Below, one piece after another: positions 25,144 to 33,886 of a DNA stretch of 64,000 nt (its first letter is position 1; each line of letters begins with the position of its first letter). The position numbers were made by a program, and so were the translations under genes. The stretch is from an uncultured Collinsella sp. (lineage in GTDB: Bacteria > Actinomycetota > Coriobacteriia > Coriobacteriales > Coriobacteriaceae). The notes beneath the pieces are model-generated. The model was not told the DNA's origin, did not search any database, and saw nothing but the letters and a program-made list of their open reading frames with translations. The stretch covers positions 62,001 to 126,000 of the forward strand of contig URRB01000005.1 in NCBI GenBank assembly GCA_900550195.1. Reading direction: 5' to 3'.

Positions 25144-25329
25144 TTACTCCTCGACGATCTCGGTGATCGCGCCAGCGGGGCAAGCGTCCTGGCAAGCGCC
25201 ACAGGCGACGCAGGAGTCCTCGTCAGCGACGGTAGCGACGTCCTGGAGCTCCAGAACGCCAGCGGGGCAGGAGTCGACGCAAACGCCACAAGCGATGCAC
25301 TCGTCGGCATCAATTACGGGATGAGCCAT
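25144..25329 (-). CDS. 2[4Fe-4S] ferredoxin
   Basis: A 61-aa bacterial ferredoxin with two complete cluster motifs, CIACGVCVDSCP and CVACGACQDACP, each followed by AG. It is a low-potential electron carrier in the cytosol. The start MAHPVIDADE at 25329 follows AGAGGAAACTACC; an upstream in-frame ATG (25395) would add an unrelated basic tail. It stands alone between a terminator and the dnaK upstream region. Confidence 0.93.
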   Translation of the reverse strand: MAHPVIDADECIACGVCVDSCPAGVLELQDVATVADEDSCVACGACQDACPAGAITEIVEE

Positions 25330-25544
25330 GGTAGTTTCCTCTCTGTTGACCGACGCTACAGGCGATGCGCGCCGGTTTGATTCGGGCAAAAACATACCAC
25401 GGGAGCGACCGTTTGCAATACCCTCTGGCCGGCATCTTCATACCGTTCGCCGAGTATGCCACGGCTTACTAAAAAACATGCAGGTGAGGCCGATGAGCTG
25501 CGCAAATGTTAGCTAAAGGTGACTTGAAATATTGGGCGATTGAG

Positions 25545-25732
25545 CGTGCTTGCGGAAACCGCATCCCATTATTTTGTCGAAAAACGGGTTGCAGTTTCCG
25601 GTTAGGCCCGCTAGCGGAAAATGCGAGCCGGTATCAGCTCTCAAAACGGGATACGGTTTCCGGTTGAGCCTTCAGACGGAAACTGCGACCCGGAATCCAC
25701 GCTCAAACCGGGATGAGCTTTCCGCAAGACGG
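25545..25732. repeat. Three tandem imperfect hairpin repeats upstream of dnaK
   Basis: Three consecutive units of about 60 bp each have the plan GGAAA-N-GC...CCGG, a short loop containing TCAAAA or TCGAAAA, then CGGG...TTTCCGG. Each unit folds into its own hairpin, and the left and right arms covary partly between units. Nothing else recognisable is in the ferredoxin-dnaK gap (25396-25987) apart from the promoter/operator below. Confidence 0.65.
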
Positions 25733-25852
25733 CCCCCAGGCACCCCCGGACGCAAACCTCAGCCATCTCTACATAGATCTCGATAGATTTGCCGAGAACT
25801 CAAACAGTGCGTCTACCTGCGCATTTAAGAACCTAAACTCTCAGCAATAAGA

Positions 25853-25886
25853 AATCTTATATGAATTGACTTAGATTTTGTATATT
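25853..25886 (+). promoter_or_regulatory. HspR-type operator and promoter of dnaK
   Basis: The 25-mer AATCTTATAT-N5-GACTTAGATT (25853-25877) is followed three bases later by a -10 like TATATT (25881-25886). An identical 20 of 25 positions occur before clpB at 34633-34657. The motif is an imperfect palindrome similar in layout to the HAIR box of HspR. HspR is encoded at 29871. Confidence 0.75.
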
Positions 25887-25987
25887 CCGGCCCATAAGGG
25901 GATACACTACATCCTGAAAGACAAGCCGAAGCGCCGCGCGACAGATCGTCGAGGCGGCGCGAACGCAAAAGAGAGAGGGAATTTCTA

Positions 25988-27880
25988 ATGAGTAAGATTC
26001 TTGGTATCGACCTTGGTACTACTAACTCCGCTATGGCCGTTCTCGAGGGCGGTTCTCCGACCATTATCGTGAACGCCGAGGGCGACCGCACCACCCCGTC
26101 CGTTGTGGGCTTCCGTGCCGACGGCGACCGCGTCGTTGGTAAGGCCGCTAAGAACCAGGCTGTCACCAACCCCAAGAACACCGTGTTCTCCATCAAGCGC
26201 TTCATGGGCCGCAAGTACTCCGAGTGCACCTCCGAGATCAAGACCGTGCCGTATGAGGTCAAGGAGGGCCAGGGCGGCCGTGCCGTCGTCGACATCGAGG
26301 GCAAGGACTACACCGCCGAGCAGGTGAGCGCCATGACGCTCGCGAAGATGAAGGCCGACGCCGAGAAGTATCTGGGCGAGACCGTCACCGACGCCGTCAT
26401 CACCGTCCCGGCCTACTTCAACGACGCCCAGCGTCAGGCCACCAAGGACGCCGGCAAGATCGCCGGCCTCAACGTCAAGCGTATCGTCAACGAGCCGACC
26501 GCTGCTGCTTTGGCCTATGGCCTGGACAAGCAGGGCACCGACCAGCGCATCCTGGTCTTCGACCTGGGCGGCGGCACCTTCGATGTCTCCATCCTCGACC
26601 TCGCCGACGGCGTGTTTGAGGTTCTGTCCACCTCGGGCGACAACCACCTGGGCGGCGACGACTGGGATCAGCGCGTCATCGACTGGATGGCCGATAAGTT
26701 CCAGCAGGAGAACGGTGTCGACCTGCGTCAGGACCCCATGGCCCTGCAGCGTCTGAAGGAGGCCGCCGAGAACGCCAAGAAGGAGCTCTCCGCCGCCCAG
26801 CAGACCACCATCAACCTGCCGTTCATTACCATGAACCAGTCCGGCCCGCTGCACCTCAACTACACGCTGACCCGCGCCGAGTTCGAGAAGATCACCCGCG
26901 ACCTGCTCGAGCGCTGCAAGCAGCCTGTCACCAATGCCCTGCGCGACGCCAAGCTTAAGCTCTCCGATCTGACCGAGGTCATCCTCGTCGGCGGCTCCAC
27001 CCGTATGCCCGCCGTCCAGGAGCTCGTCAAGACCATGACCGGCAAGCAGCCCAACATGTCCGTGAACCCCGACGAGGTCGTTGCCGACGGCGCTGCCGTC
27101 CAGGGCGGCGTGCTCACCGGCGACGTCGAGGGCATCCTGCTGCTCGATGTTACCCCGCTGTCGCTGGGCGTCGAGACCATGGGCGGCATCATGACCAAGA
27201 TGATCGACCGCAACACCACGATCCCGACCTCCAAGACCGAGGTCTACTCCACCGCTGCCGACAACCAGACCAGCGTCGAGATTAACGTGCTCCAGGGCGA
27301 GCGCGAGCTTGCCCGCGACAACAAGTCGCTCGGTAAGTTCCAGCTGACCGGTATCCCGGCTGCCCGCCGCGGCGTGCCGCAGATCGAGGTCACCTTCGAC
27401 ATCGACGCCAACGGTATCGTCAAGGTCTCCGCTAAGGACAAGGGCACCGGCAAGGAGCAGCAGATCACCATTTCCGGCTCCACTGCTCTGTCCGACGACG
27501 AAGTCGATCGTATGGTCAAGGACGCCGAGGCTCATGCCGAGGAGGACAAGAAGCAGAAGGAAGAGGTCGAGGTCCGCAACCAGACCGACAGTCTGTGCTA
27601 CTCCACCGAGCAGACCCTCAACGAGCTGGGCGACAAGGTTTCCGCCGACGTGAAGTCCAAGGCCGAGGCCGCTATCGCCGACGCCAAGAAGGCGCTCGAG
27701 GGCTCTGACGTCGAGGCCATCAAGGCCGCCGGCGAGTCCCTGCAGTCCGTGGCCTACGAGCTGGCCCAGGTTGTCTATGCCGACGCTCAGCAGCAGACCG
27801 ACGGTGCCGCTGGCGCCCAGCCTGCCGACGATGACGTTGTCGACGCCGACTACGAGGTTGTGGACGACGAGGACAAATAA
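25988..27880 (+). CDS. dnaK: Chaperone DnaK (Hsp70)
   Basis: A 630-aa Hsp70. The N-terminal ATPase signature GIDLGTTNSAMAV, DLGGGTFDVS (about 193) and VGGSTRMPAVQ (about 335) are present, followed by the substrate domain and a helical lid. The C-terminus is acidic (DADYEVVDDEDK). It folds and refolds proteins with GrpE and DnaJ. It is first in dnaK-grpE-dnaJ-hspR. The ATG follows GAGAGAGGGAATTTCTA. Confidence 0.98.
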   Translation: MSKILGIDLGTTNSAMAVLEGGSPTIIVNAEGDRTTPSVVGFRADGDRVVGKAAKNQAVTNPKNTVFSIKRFMGRKYSECTSEIKTVPYEVKEGQGGRAVVDIEGKDYTAEQVSAMTLAKMKADAEKYLGETVTDAVITVPAYFNDAQRQATKDAGKIAGLNVKRIVNEPTAAALAYGLDKQGTDQRILVFDLGGGTFDVSILDLADGVFEVLSTSGDNHLGGDDWDQRVIDWMADKFQQENGVDLRQDPMALQRLKEAAENAKKELSAAQQTTINLPFITMNQSGPLHLNYTLTRAEFEKITRDLLERCKQPVTNALRDAKLKLSDLTEVILVGGSTRMPAVQELVKTMTGKQPNMSVNPDEVVADGAAVQGGVLTGDVEGILLLDVTPLSLGVETMGGIMTKMIDRNTTIPTSKTEVYSTAADNQTSVEINVLQGERELARDNKSLGKFQLTGIPAARRGVPQIEVTFDIDANGIVKVSAKDKGTGKEQQITISGSTALSDDEVDRMVKDAEAHAEEDKKQKEEVEVRNQTDSLCYSTEQTLNELGDKVSADVKSKAEAAIADAKKALEGSDVEAIKAAGESLQSVAYELAQVVYADAQQQTDGAAGAQPADDDVVDADYEVVDDEDK

Positions 27881-27882
27881 TC

Positions 27883-28725
27883 ATGTCCGCCCGTAAAGCT
27901 CGCACGGAGGCGGCTGCCGCTGGCGCCGCCCCCGTTGACTCTGAGGAGAAGGACGTGAAGATTCCCGTAGAGGCCGCAGACGATACCGAGGTCAATGAGG
28001 CCCCGGCCGCCGAGGCTGCCGAGAACCAGGTAGAGGATTCCAACAAGGAGGCGACGATGACCGAGGACGAGATGGTGGAAGCCGCTATCCGCGCCGGTGA
28101 GGAAGCCGCCGACAACGACTTTAAGCTCAAGTTCGAGCAGGCTCAGAAAGAGCTTGCCGACGTGCGCAATGAGCTCGATGCTGCGGCAGAGGCTCAGAAG
28201 GCCGCCGAGGACAAGGCAAAGGACGCCACCGAGCGTACCGCCCGTCTGCAGGCCGACTGGGAGAACTTCCGTCGCCGCACCGCCAACGAGCGTATCGCCG
28301 AGCGCGAGCGCGCGACCGAGAAGCTTGTCACCGCGCTGTTGCCGGTGATTGACGATATCGAGCGCGCGATCGACCATGCCCGCAGTCAGGAGCTTTCCGA
28401 CGACTTTAAGCAGTTCGTCGATGGCGTTGACGCGGTACATGCCAAGCTGCTCGACGTGTTTGCGCATGAGGGCGTTGAGCCCATCGACCCCAAGGGCGAG
28501 GCGTTCGATCCGCTCGAGCATCAGGCCGTGGGCCGCGTCGAGGACGCATCGCAGTACGACGAGACCGTCAACGACGTGTACCAGAAGGGCTACCGCATGG
28601 CGGACCGCATTCTGCGTTCCGCGATGGTGACGGTGACCTACGGTGGCGAGAAGCGCCCCGCACCGGAGCCCGAAGCGGCGCCCGAGGATGCTGCGGCCGA
28701 TACGGCCGAGAGCACCGAGGAGTAA
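27883..28725 (+). CDS. grpE: Nucleotide exchange factor GrpE
   Basis: A 280-aa GrpE, the ADP/ATP exchange factor of DnaK. A long coiled coil (residues about 85-150) is followed by the beta domain with the signature VYQKGYRMADRILRSAMVTV. It starts two bases after the dnaK stop. A second in-frame ATG (28057, residue 59) has a perfect AAGGAGG five bases upstream, so a shorter form starting MTEDEMVEAA is at least as likely. Residues 1-58 are low-complexity acidic and Ala-rich, as is the tail. Confidence 0.93.
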   Translation: MSARKARTEAAAAGAAPVDSEEKDVKIPVEAADDTEVNEAPAAEAAENQVEDSNKEATMTEDEMVEAAIRAGEEAADNDFKLKFEQAQKELADVRNELDAAAEAQKAAEDKAKDATERTARLQADWENFRRRTANERIAERERATEKLVTALLPVIDDIERAIDHARSQELSDDFKQFVDGVDAVHAKLLDVFAHEGVEPIDPKGEAFDPLEHQAVGRVEDASQYDETVNDVYQKGYRMADRILRSAMVTVTYGGEKRPAPEPEAAPEDAAADTAESTEE

Positions 28726-28730
28726 TTGAG

Positions 28731-28764
28731 AAGGGCCCCGGGGCAACACCCGGGGCCCTTTCTG
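28731..28764 (+). terminator. Hairpin between grpE and dnaJ-like gene
   Basis: Stem AAGGGCCCCGGG / CCCGGGGCCCTT followed by TCT. Strong GC stem with a weak T-run; it probably attenuates rather than fully stops the dnaK-grpE transcript. Confidence 0.65.
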
Positions 28765-28832
28765 GCCTAGTGCCATATGAAAGCATGAGCCGCCGCCCGC
28801 TGGGCGGCGGATGAAACAGGAGAGGAGCTACG

Positions 28833-29798
28833 ATGGCTGCAGGCAAAACCTTCTATGACATCCTGGGCGTATCCAAGAGCGCCTCCGACAAAGAGATCAA
28901 GAGCGCGTTTCGCAAGCTCGCGCAAAAATATCACCCCGATGCCGGCGGCGACGAGGCCAAGTTCAAGGAGATCAGCGAGGCCTACGAGACGCTTTCGGAC
29001 GAGAAGAAGCGCAAAGAGTACGACCAGATGCTCATGTTTGGCGGCATGCCGGGCGCAGGCGGCGCGTATGGCGGCGGCTACGGTGCCGGCGCGGGTGCCA
29101 GCGGCTGGGGCGACATCTTCGACAGCATCTTTAGCGGCAACGGTGCCTGGGGTAGCGATTGGGGCTCGGGCTTTGCCGGGGCTGCGGGCGCTGCCGGTGC
29201 CGGTGCGGGTCGCAACCGCGCGCGCAAGGGCGGCGACCTGTCGCTGACCGTCGATGTGACGGCCGAGGACGCGTTTCGCGGCGTGACGCACAAAGTCACC
29301 TATCGCATTCCCTCGACAGGCGAGCAGCAGACCATTACGGTCTCGGTGCCTGCGGGCGCGGTCGACGGCGGCAAGCTGCGCTACAAGCGTCGCGGCGAGT
29401 ACGGCGTTGCCGGCGGCGAGCGCGGCGACCTGGTCGTGACCACGCACGTGGAGGAGCATCCGCTGTTTAAGCGTAAAGGTGCCGACGTGACCATGGAGGT
29501 ACCGGTCTCGGTCTATGAGGCGGCGCTCGGCTGCACGGTGGACGTGCCCACGCCCGGCGGTGCGACGGTTCGTCTGAAGGTGCCCGCGGGTACCCAGACG
29601 GGCAAGAAGTTCCGCTTTAAGGAGATGGGCGCGCCCGACGTCAAGCACCGTGGCCGCACCGGTGCGCTGCTCGTCGAGATCAAGGTGCAGGTTCCCACGA
29701 ACTTGTCCGATGACGAGCGCGATGCCATGACCAAGCTGCGCGAGGCCGACACGCGCGACTATCGCGAGAAGGTCAATCGTTACAAGGCGACGTACTAG
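28833..29798 (+). CDS. DnaJ-type co-chaperone without zinc finger (CbpA-like)
   Basis: A 321-aa J protein. The J domain (residues 4-70) has the HPD tripeptide in KYHPDAGG. A Gly/Ala-rich stretch (about 72-130) follows, then the two beta-barrel C-terminal domains. The four CxxCxGxG zinc repeats of type I DnaJ are absent, so this is a type II (CbpA/DnaJ2-like) protein although it sits in the classic dnaJ position. It stimulates DnaK ATPase. RBS GAGAGGAG precedes the ATG. Confidence 0.92.
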   Translation: MAAGKTFYDILGVSKSASDKEIKSAFRKLAQKYHPDAGGDEAKFKEISEAYETLSDEKKRKEYDQMLMFGGMPGAGGAYGGGYGAGAGASGWGDIFDSIFSGNGAWGSDWGSGFAGAAGAAGAGAGRNRARKGGDLSLTVDVTAEDAFRGVTHKVTYRIPSTGEQQTITVSVPAGAVDGGKLRYKRRGEYGVAGGERGDLVVTTHVEEHPLFKRKGADVTMEVPVSVYEAALGCTVDVPTPGGATVRLKVPAGTQTGKKFRFKEMGAPDVKHRGRTGALLVEIKVQVPTNLSDDERDAMTKLREADTRDYREKVNRYKATY

Positions 29799-29870
29799 GG
29801 CGGTCGCGGCGCACGCCCACGCCCGCGGGCTTATGATGGACGATAACGAGACGGAAAGGGGTCAGGTAGC

Positions 29871-30287
29871 ATGGCCGAGGACAATAGGAACAAACCGCTG
29901 TACATGATCAGCGTGGCGGCCGAGCTGACCGGCATGCATCCGCAGACTCTGCGCGTCTACGAGTCCAAGGGCCTGGTGAACCCCCAGCGCTCGGGCGGCA
30001 ACACGCGTCTGTATTCGCGTGCCGATATCGAGCGCCTGGAGCTCATCAACCAGCTGACCGACGAGGGTATCAACCTTGCCGGCGTGGTGCGCATCCTCGA
30101 TATGAAGGAGCGTGCCGAGGAGCGCGAGCACGAGAACGAAAAACTCCGTGCCCGCGTGCGCCAGCTCGAGGACGAGCTGCACGAGTTCAAGATGCAGAAG
30201 AAGATCACCGCCCTGGCCCCGCGCGATGGCTCGGTCAACCCCGAGCAAGTCATGCGCAAACTGCTGGGCGCCGGAGGGGATTTGTAG
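29871..30287 (+). CDS. hspR: Heat-shock repressor HspR (MerR family)
   Basis: A 138-aa MerR-type regulator. The N-terminal winged HTH is YMISVAAELTGMHPQTLRVY (about 12-31) with SGGNTRLYS after it. A coiled coil follows (about 75-110). In actinobacteria HspR, with DnaK as co-repressor, binds HAIR boxes before dnaK and clpB. Being last in the dnaK cluster makes the loop autoregulatory. Its TAG is the first base context of structured repeat copy 3. Confidence 0.93.
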   Translation: MAEDNRNKPLYMISVAAELTGMHPQTLRVYESKGLVNPQRSGGNTRLYSRADIERLELINQLTDEGINLAGVVRILDMKERAEEREHENEKLRARVRQLEDELHEFKMQKKITALAPRDGSVNPEQVMRKLLGAGGDL

Positions 30288-30540
30288 TTACGCGGTTTTA
30301 CCAAACCGCGTAACGGGCCGACGCTGCGCGCCGCCCAGAGCGACAATTTGTCATTCAAAAGGCAAGGCATGACCAGAAGGTCTATGCCTTGCCTTTTTCA
30401 TGCCAACTTGTTCGCTCTGGACGTCGCTCGCTGTCCGTCCCCTGCCTGCGGCGTCGCCTTGCTCCGGATGCGGTAGTCGTTGGTAGCCATTGGGGCCCCG
30501 CTCGCTGTCGTTGCCAAAACATCGACGTTGTTATGGGTAG
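30287..30540 (+). repeat. Structured intergenic element, copy 3
   Basis: Begins on the last base of the hspR stop: GTTACGCGGTTT / AAACCGCGTAAC, GACGCTGC, outer stem CCAGAGCGA / TCGCTCTGG, inner hairpin AAGGCAAGGCAT / ATGCCTTGCCTT with the ACCAGAAGGT tip, and CGCTGTC at 30429-30435. About 65 bp of extra GC-rich sequence then precedes a second CGCTGTC and the AACATCGACGTTG extension. Confidence 0.8.
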
Positions 30541-30575
30541 CCATTGGGGACGTTCTTAAATGACTAGTCGAAAGG
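30541..30575. repeat. Single arm of the GGGGACGTTCTT family
   Basis: CATTGGGGACGTTCTTAAA followed by TGACTAGTCG matches 10785-10812. In both places it directly follows a copy of the structured element, so the two repeats may travel together. Confidence 0.6.
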
Positions 30576-30739
30576 GACACTCTTGCACTAAATCTGCCGG
30601 CCCTCGCCGGGTTCATCCTTTACTTTACCGAAATAAAGTGAACGTGCAGATTCGTAACCCACTCGCAACCGTTCTATGGCACGATATTGAACGAATGTAT
30701 GCTATGCGCCCAAATCTTTTGGGCAGAGTGGGAGACAGT

Positions 30740-33040
30740 ATGGTCAAGCTGTACGAGGACGGCATCTACCTGCGCGGCGGCAGCGAAGTTGTGCCTGCGG
30801 CCGAGGCTGCCGAGCGCGGTATTACGCAGGCGCCCGAGGATGCCAAGCGTGGCACCATCGCGTATTCGATCCTTCAGGCACACAACACGTCCGGCGACCC
30901 CGAGGCGCTCAAGATTCGCTTCGACGCCATGGCGAGCCACGACATCACCTTTGTCGGCATCATCCAGACGGCGCGCGCCTCGGGCATGGAGCAGTTCCCG
31001 CTGCCCTACGTGCTCACCAACTGCCATAACTCGCTGTGCGCCGTGGGCGGCACCATCAACGAGGACGACCACGTCTTTGGTCTCTCGGCTGCTAAGAAGT
31101 ACGGCGGCATCTTCGTCCCGCCGCACATCGCCGTCATCCACTCCTTTATGCGTGAGAACTTCGCCGGTTGCGGCAAGATGATTCTGGGTTCCGACTCGCA
31201 CACCCGCTATGGCGCCCTGGGCACCATGGCCGTGGGCGAGGGCGGCGGCGAGCTGGCGAAGCAACTGCTGCGCGACACCTACGACGTTGCCTATCCCGGC
31301 GTTGTAGCCATCTACCTCACGGGTGCCCCACGTCCCGGCGTCGGCCCGCACGACGTAGCGCTCGCCATCATCCGCGCCGTCTTTGCCAAGGGCTACGTCA
31401 AGAACAAGGTAATGGAGTTCGTGGGCCCCGGCATCGCGAGCATGACGACCGACTACCGCAACGGCGTCGACGTTATGACCACCGAGACCACCTGCCTGTC
31501 GAGCATTTGGGCCACCGACGAGGACACGCACGCGTTTTTGACCATGCACGGCCGCGGCGACGACTACCGCGAGCTCAAGCCCGCCGATGTTGCCTACTAC
31601 GACGGCTGCGTCGAGGTCGATCTGTCGAGCATCAAGCCCATGATCGCGCTGCCGTTCCATCCTTCCAACGGCTTTGAGATTGACGAGCTCAACGAGAACC
31701 TCGAGGACATCCTGCATGAGGTGGAGTTTGAGGCCGCCAAGATTGGCGAGGGCAAGACGCACTTTACCCTGCTCGACAAGATCGTCGACGGCAAGCTGCA
31801 CGTGCAGCAGGGCGTTATCGCCGGCTGCTCGGGCGGCAACTACGACTCCGTGGTCCAGGCTGCCCGCGTGCTCAAGGGCGCCAACACCGGCTGCGGCGAG
31901 TTCTCGCTGTCGGTCTACCCCACGAGCCAGCCCGTGGCACTCGAGCTTACACGCCGCGGCTATATCTACGACCTTATGGAGGCCGGCGCGATTGTGCGCA
32001 CGGCGTTCTGCGGCCCGTGCTTCGGCGCCGGCGACACGCCTGCCAACAACGGCCTGTCCATACGCCACACCACGCGCAACTTCCCCAACCGCGAGGGTTC
32101 CAAGCCGGGTAATGGCCAGCTGAGCGCCGTGGCCCTGATGGACGCCCGCTCCATTGCGGCGACGGCTGCCAACGGCGGCATCCTGACGCCGGCGACCGAT
32201 CTGCCCAAGGAGACTTGGGACGAGGCCTGCGAGTACACCTTTGACGACGCGCCGTACAAAAAGCGCGTGTACTGGGGCTTTGGCAAGGCGGAGCCTGCCG
32301 ATGAACTGGTTGAGGGTCCCAACATTAAGCCGTGGCCCGCGATGGAGCCCCTCGGCGACGATATCCTGCTCAAGGTGTGCTCCAAGATCATGGACCCGGT
32401 CACCACGACCGACGAGCTCATTCCTTCGGGCGAGACGAGCTCCTTCCGCTCCAACCCGCTGGGCTTGGCTGAGTTTACGCTGAGCCGCCGCGACCCGGCC
32501 TACGTGGGCCGTTCCAAGGAGGTCGACGCCGTGGAGAAGCGCCGCGTGGCTGGCGAGTCCGCGGGCGACTTGGCCGCACTCGATGCCGAGCTTGCCGGCG
32601 TGTTTGAGGCGCTGGCCGGCGCGGGTGTCGCTGCCGATGCCAAGGCGACTGAGTACGGCTCCATGCTCTATGCCAAGAAGCCCGGTGACGGTTCTGCCCG
32701 CGAGCAGGCTGCGAGCTGCCAGCGCGTAATTGGCGGTCTGGCCAACATCGTCCACGAGTACGCCACCAAGCGCTATCGCTCCAACGTGATGAACTGGGGT
32801 ATGGTGCCCTTCCAGATGGAGGCCGAGCCCAACTTTGAGGTGGGCGATTACGTCTTTGTGCCGGGTATCCGCGCCGCGCTCGATGGCGACCTGAAGGGCA
32901 TCGTCGCCTACGTGGTGCGCGCCGATGGTGCGGTCGAGCAGATTGAGCTCTACATTGCCGATATGACGGCAGAGGAGCGTGCCATCGTCAAGGCTGGCTG
33001 CCTGATCAACTACAACAAGTTCAAGGCCGCTGCCGAGTAA
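30740..33040 (+). CDS. Aconitase-family hydratase
   Basis: A 766-aa protein of the aconitase superfamily. Iron-sulfur and substrate motifs are visible: GSDSHTRYG (about 153), AGCSGGNYD (about 366) and FCGPCFGAGDTP (about 424), with a C-terminal swivel-like domain. Citrate-cycle aconitases are usually longer (about 890 aa) or of the mitochondrial type. The overall form here recalls E. coli YbhJ, so the exact hydratase reaction is uncertain. The start at 30740 follows GTGGGAGACAGT. Upstream in-frame codons lie in repeat DNA and in a GCCCAAA/TTTGGGC hairpin, so they are rejected. Confidence 0.8.
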   Translation: MVKLYEDGIYLRGGSEVVPAAEAAERGITQAPEDAKRGTIAYSILQAHNTSGDPEALKIRFDAMASHDITFVGIIQTARASGMEQFPLPYVLTNCHNSLCAVGGTINEDDHVFGLSAAKKYGGIFVPPHIAVIHSFMRENFAGCGKMILGSDSHTRYGALGTMAVGEGGGELAKQLLRDTYDVAYPGVVAIYLTGAPRPGVGPHDVALAIIRAVFAKGYVKNKVMEFVGPGIASMTTDYRNGVDVMTTETTCLSSIWATDEDTHAFLTMHGRGDDYRELKPADVAYYDGCVEVDLSSIKPMIALPFHPSNGFEIDELNENLEDILHEVEFEAAKIGEGKTHFTLLDKIVDGKLHVQQGVIAGCSGGNYDSVVQAARVLKGANTGCGEFSLSVYPTSQPVALELTRRGYIYDLMEAGAIVRTAFCGPCFGAGDTPANNGLSIRHTTRNFPNREGSKPGNGQLSAVALMDARSIAATAANGGILTPATDLPKETWDEACEYTFDDAPYKKRVYWGFGKAEPADELVEGPNIKPWPAMEPLGDDILLKVCSKIMDPVTTTDELIPSGETSSFRSNPLGLAEFTLSRRDPAYVGRSKEVDAVEKRRVAGESAGDLAALDAELAGVFEALAGAGVAADAKATEYGSMLYAKKPGDGSAREQAASCQRVIGGLANIVHEYATKRYRSNVMNWGMVPFQMEAEPNFEVGDYVFVPGIRAALDGDLKGIVAYVVRADGAVEQIELYIADMTAEERAIVKAGCLINYNKFKAAAE

Positions 33041-33056
33041 CGCACTTAATTGTCCG

Positions 33057-33129
33057 CCCGGGGCTTACCCTTTCCCGCCCGCTCACGCGCTTCGCGAGGG
33101 TCGCGTTCGGGAAAGGATAAGCCCCGGGC
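33057..33129 (+). terminator. Long terminator-like dyad after the aconitase-family gene
   Basis: Arms CCCGGGGCTTA-CCCTTTCCCG and CGGGAAAGG-ATAAGCCCCGGG give a roughly 20-bp stem around a GC-rich loop. There is no long T-run. Confidence 0.7.
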
Positions 33130-33137
33130 TACATTTC

Positions 33138-33168
33138 TGCGTTCTCGTTGGGTCTTGAGGGACGCTAA
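33138..33168 (+). repeat. 31-bp direct repeat, copy 1
   Basis: TGCGTTCTCGTTGGGTCTTG continuing with AGGGACGCTAA. An exact copy is at 34224-34254. The two flank the 33212-33859 gene, and each is followed within about 60 bp by a CCACAAAGG hairpin arm. Confidence 0.8.
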
Positions 33169-33211
33169 TAATTGACTGGGACCACCACAAAGGTGCCTGC
33201 CCGGCGGGTCC

Positions 33212-33859
33212 TTATTTCGATGGGGTCCAGGTTATTTCATCGTCAAATAGCCAAGTGCGTGCCGAGCCACTGTTGCGCGCTGTCTGCGGATCGGGCTCGC
33301 AGGTTTGTTCGTAGGCATCCTCGGTACACCGATCCATAAAATCGACGACTGCCGTCTGGTCGCCCTCCATGACGTAGATTACGTTGCCATCCGAGATATA
33401 GACCCCCGGTCCTTCATTGTCCACGTAGCCGGGGTCGTATGAGACGTTGCACAATCTGCTCCCGTTTGCCGCATCGAGCTCAAGGGTCGAATAATACCCG
33501 CCAACCATTTGGCCATTCTTGGCTCGATATATTGCGGCGCCGTACCATCGCTTAAACGTCTTGCCTTTGAGTAAACTGGTTGCCTTGCCGATAAGCTGCT
33601 CATCTTGGGTATAGCGCGTGGCTCCAAGTTCGATTCGGGGATAGTTACTGACCCCAAGCGCTGCGGGCGTACCGTCGAAATCGACGGTGATTGAATCGGG
33701 TTTGATGATATCGGTGAGGATTTCGATGGGGTAGCTTACGGTTTCAACCGCCGCCTGCGTTGCCGAGGCAGGGAGAAATGCGAGATAGATAATGCCCACG
33801 CCGACTGCGGTAATTGCAAACGCTAAGACGAGCAGGCCGATATAGGTGGAGCGTTTCAC
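33212..33859 (-). CDS. Membrane-anchored protein of unknown function
   Basis: A 215-aa protein with one N-terminal transmembrane segment (IGLLVLAFAITAVGVGIIYL) and a roughly 185-residue outside domain. The domain is beta-rich (VYISDGNVIYVMEGD; YNPRIELGAT-like stretch), ending TWLFDDEITWTPSK; two cysteines may pair. I do not recognise a family. The GTG at 33859 behind GAGGTACCC is preferred to an ATG at 33886 with no ribosome binding site. It lies between two 31-bp direct repeats, with lower GC than its neighbours, which hints at acquisition. Confidence 0.65.
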   Translation of the reverse strand: MKRSTYIGLLVLAFAITAVGVGIIYLAFLPASATQAAVETVSYPIEILTDIIKPDSITVDFDGTPAALGVSNYPRIELGATRYTQDEQLIGKATSLLKGKTFKRWYGAAIYRAKNGQMVGGYYSTLELDAANGSRLCNVSYDPGYVDNEGPGVYISDGNVIYVMEGDQTAVVDFMDRCTEDAYEQTCEPDPQTARNSGSARTWLFDDEITWTPSK

Positions 33860-33886
33860 GGCGGGTACCTCGCAAACAGTATGCAT

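Noticed and set aside
25545..25732. Possible CRISPR array
   Set aside because: Units are imperfect hairpins without constant repeats and unique spacers, and no cas genes are present.
25985..27535. 516-codon minus ORF opposite dnaK
   Set aside because: Shadow of dnaK; repeats of Val/Leu/Gly/Asp without protein-like order.
30674..32755. 693-codon minus ORF opposite the aconitase-family gene
   Set aside because: Antisense shadow; no recognisable motif and no ribosome binding site.
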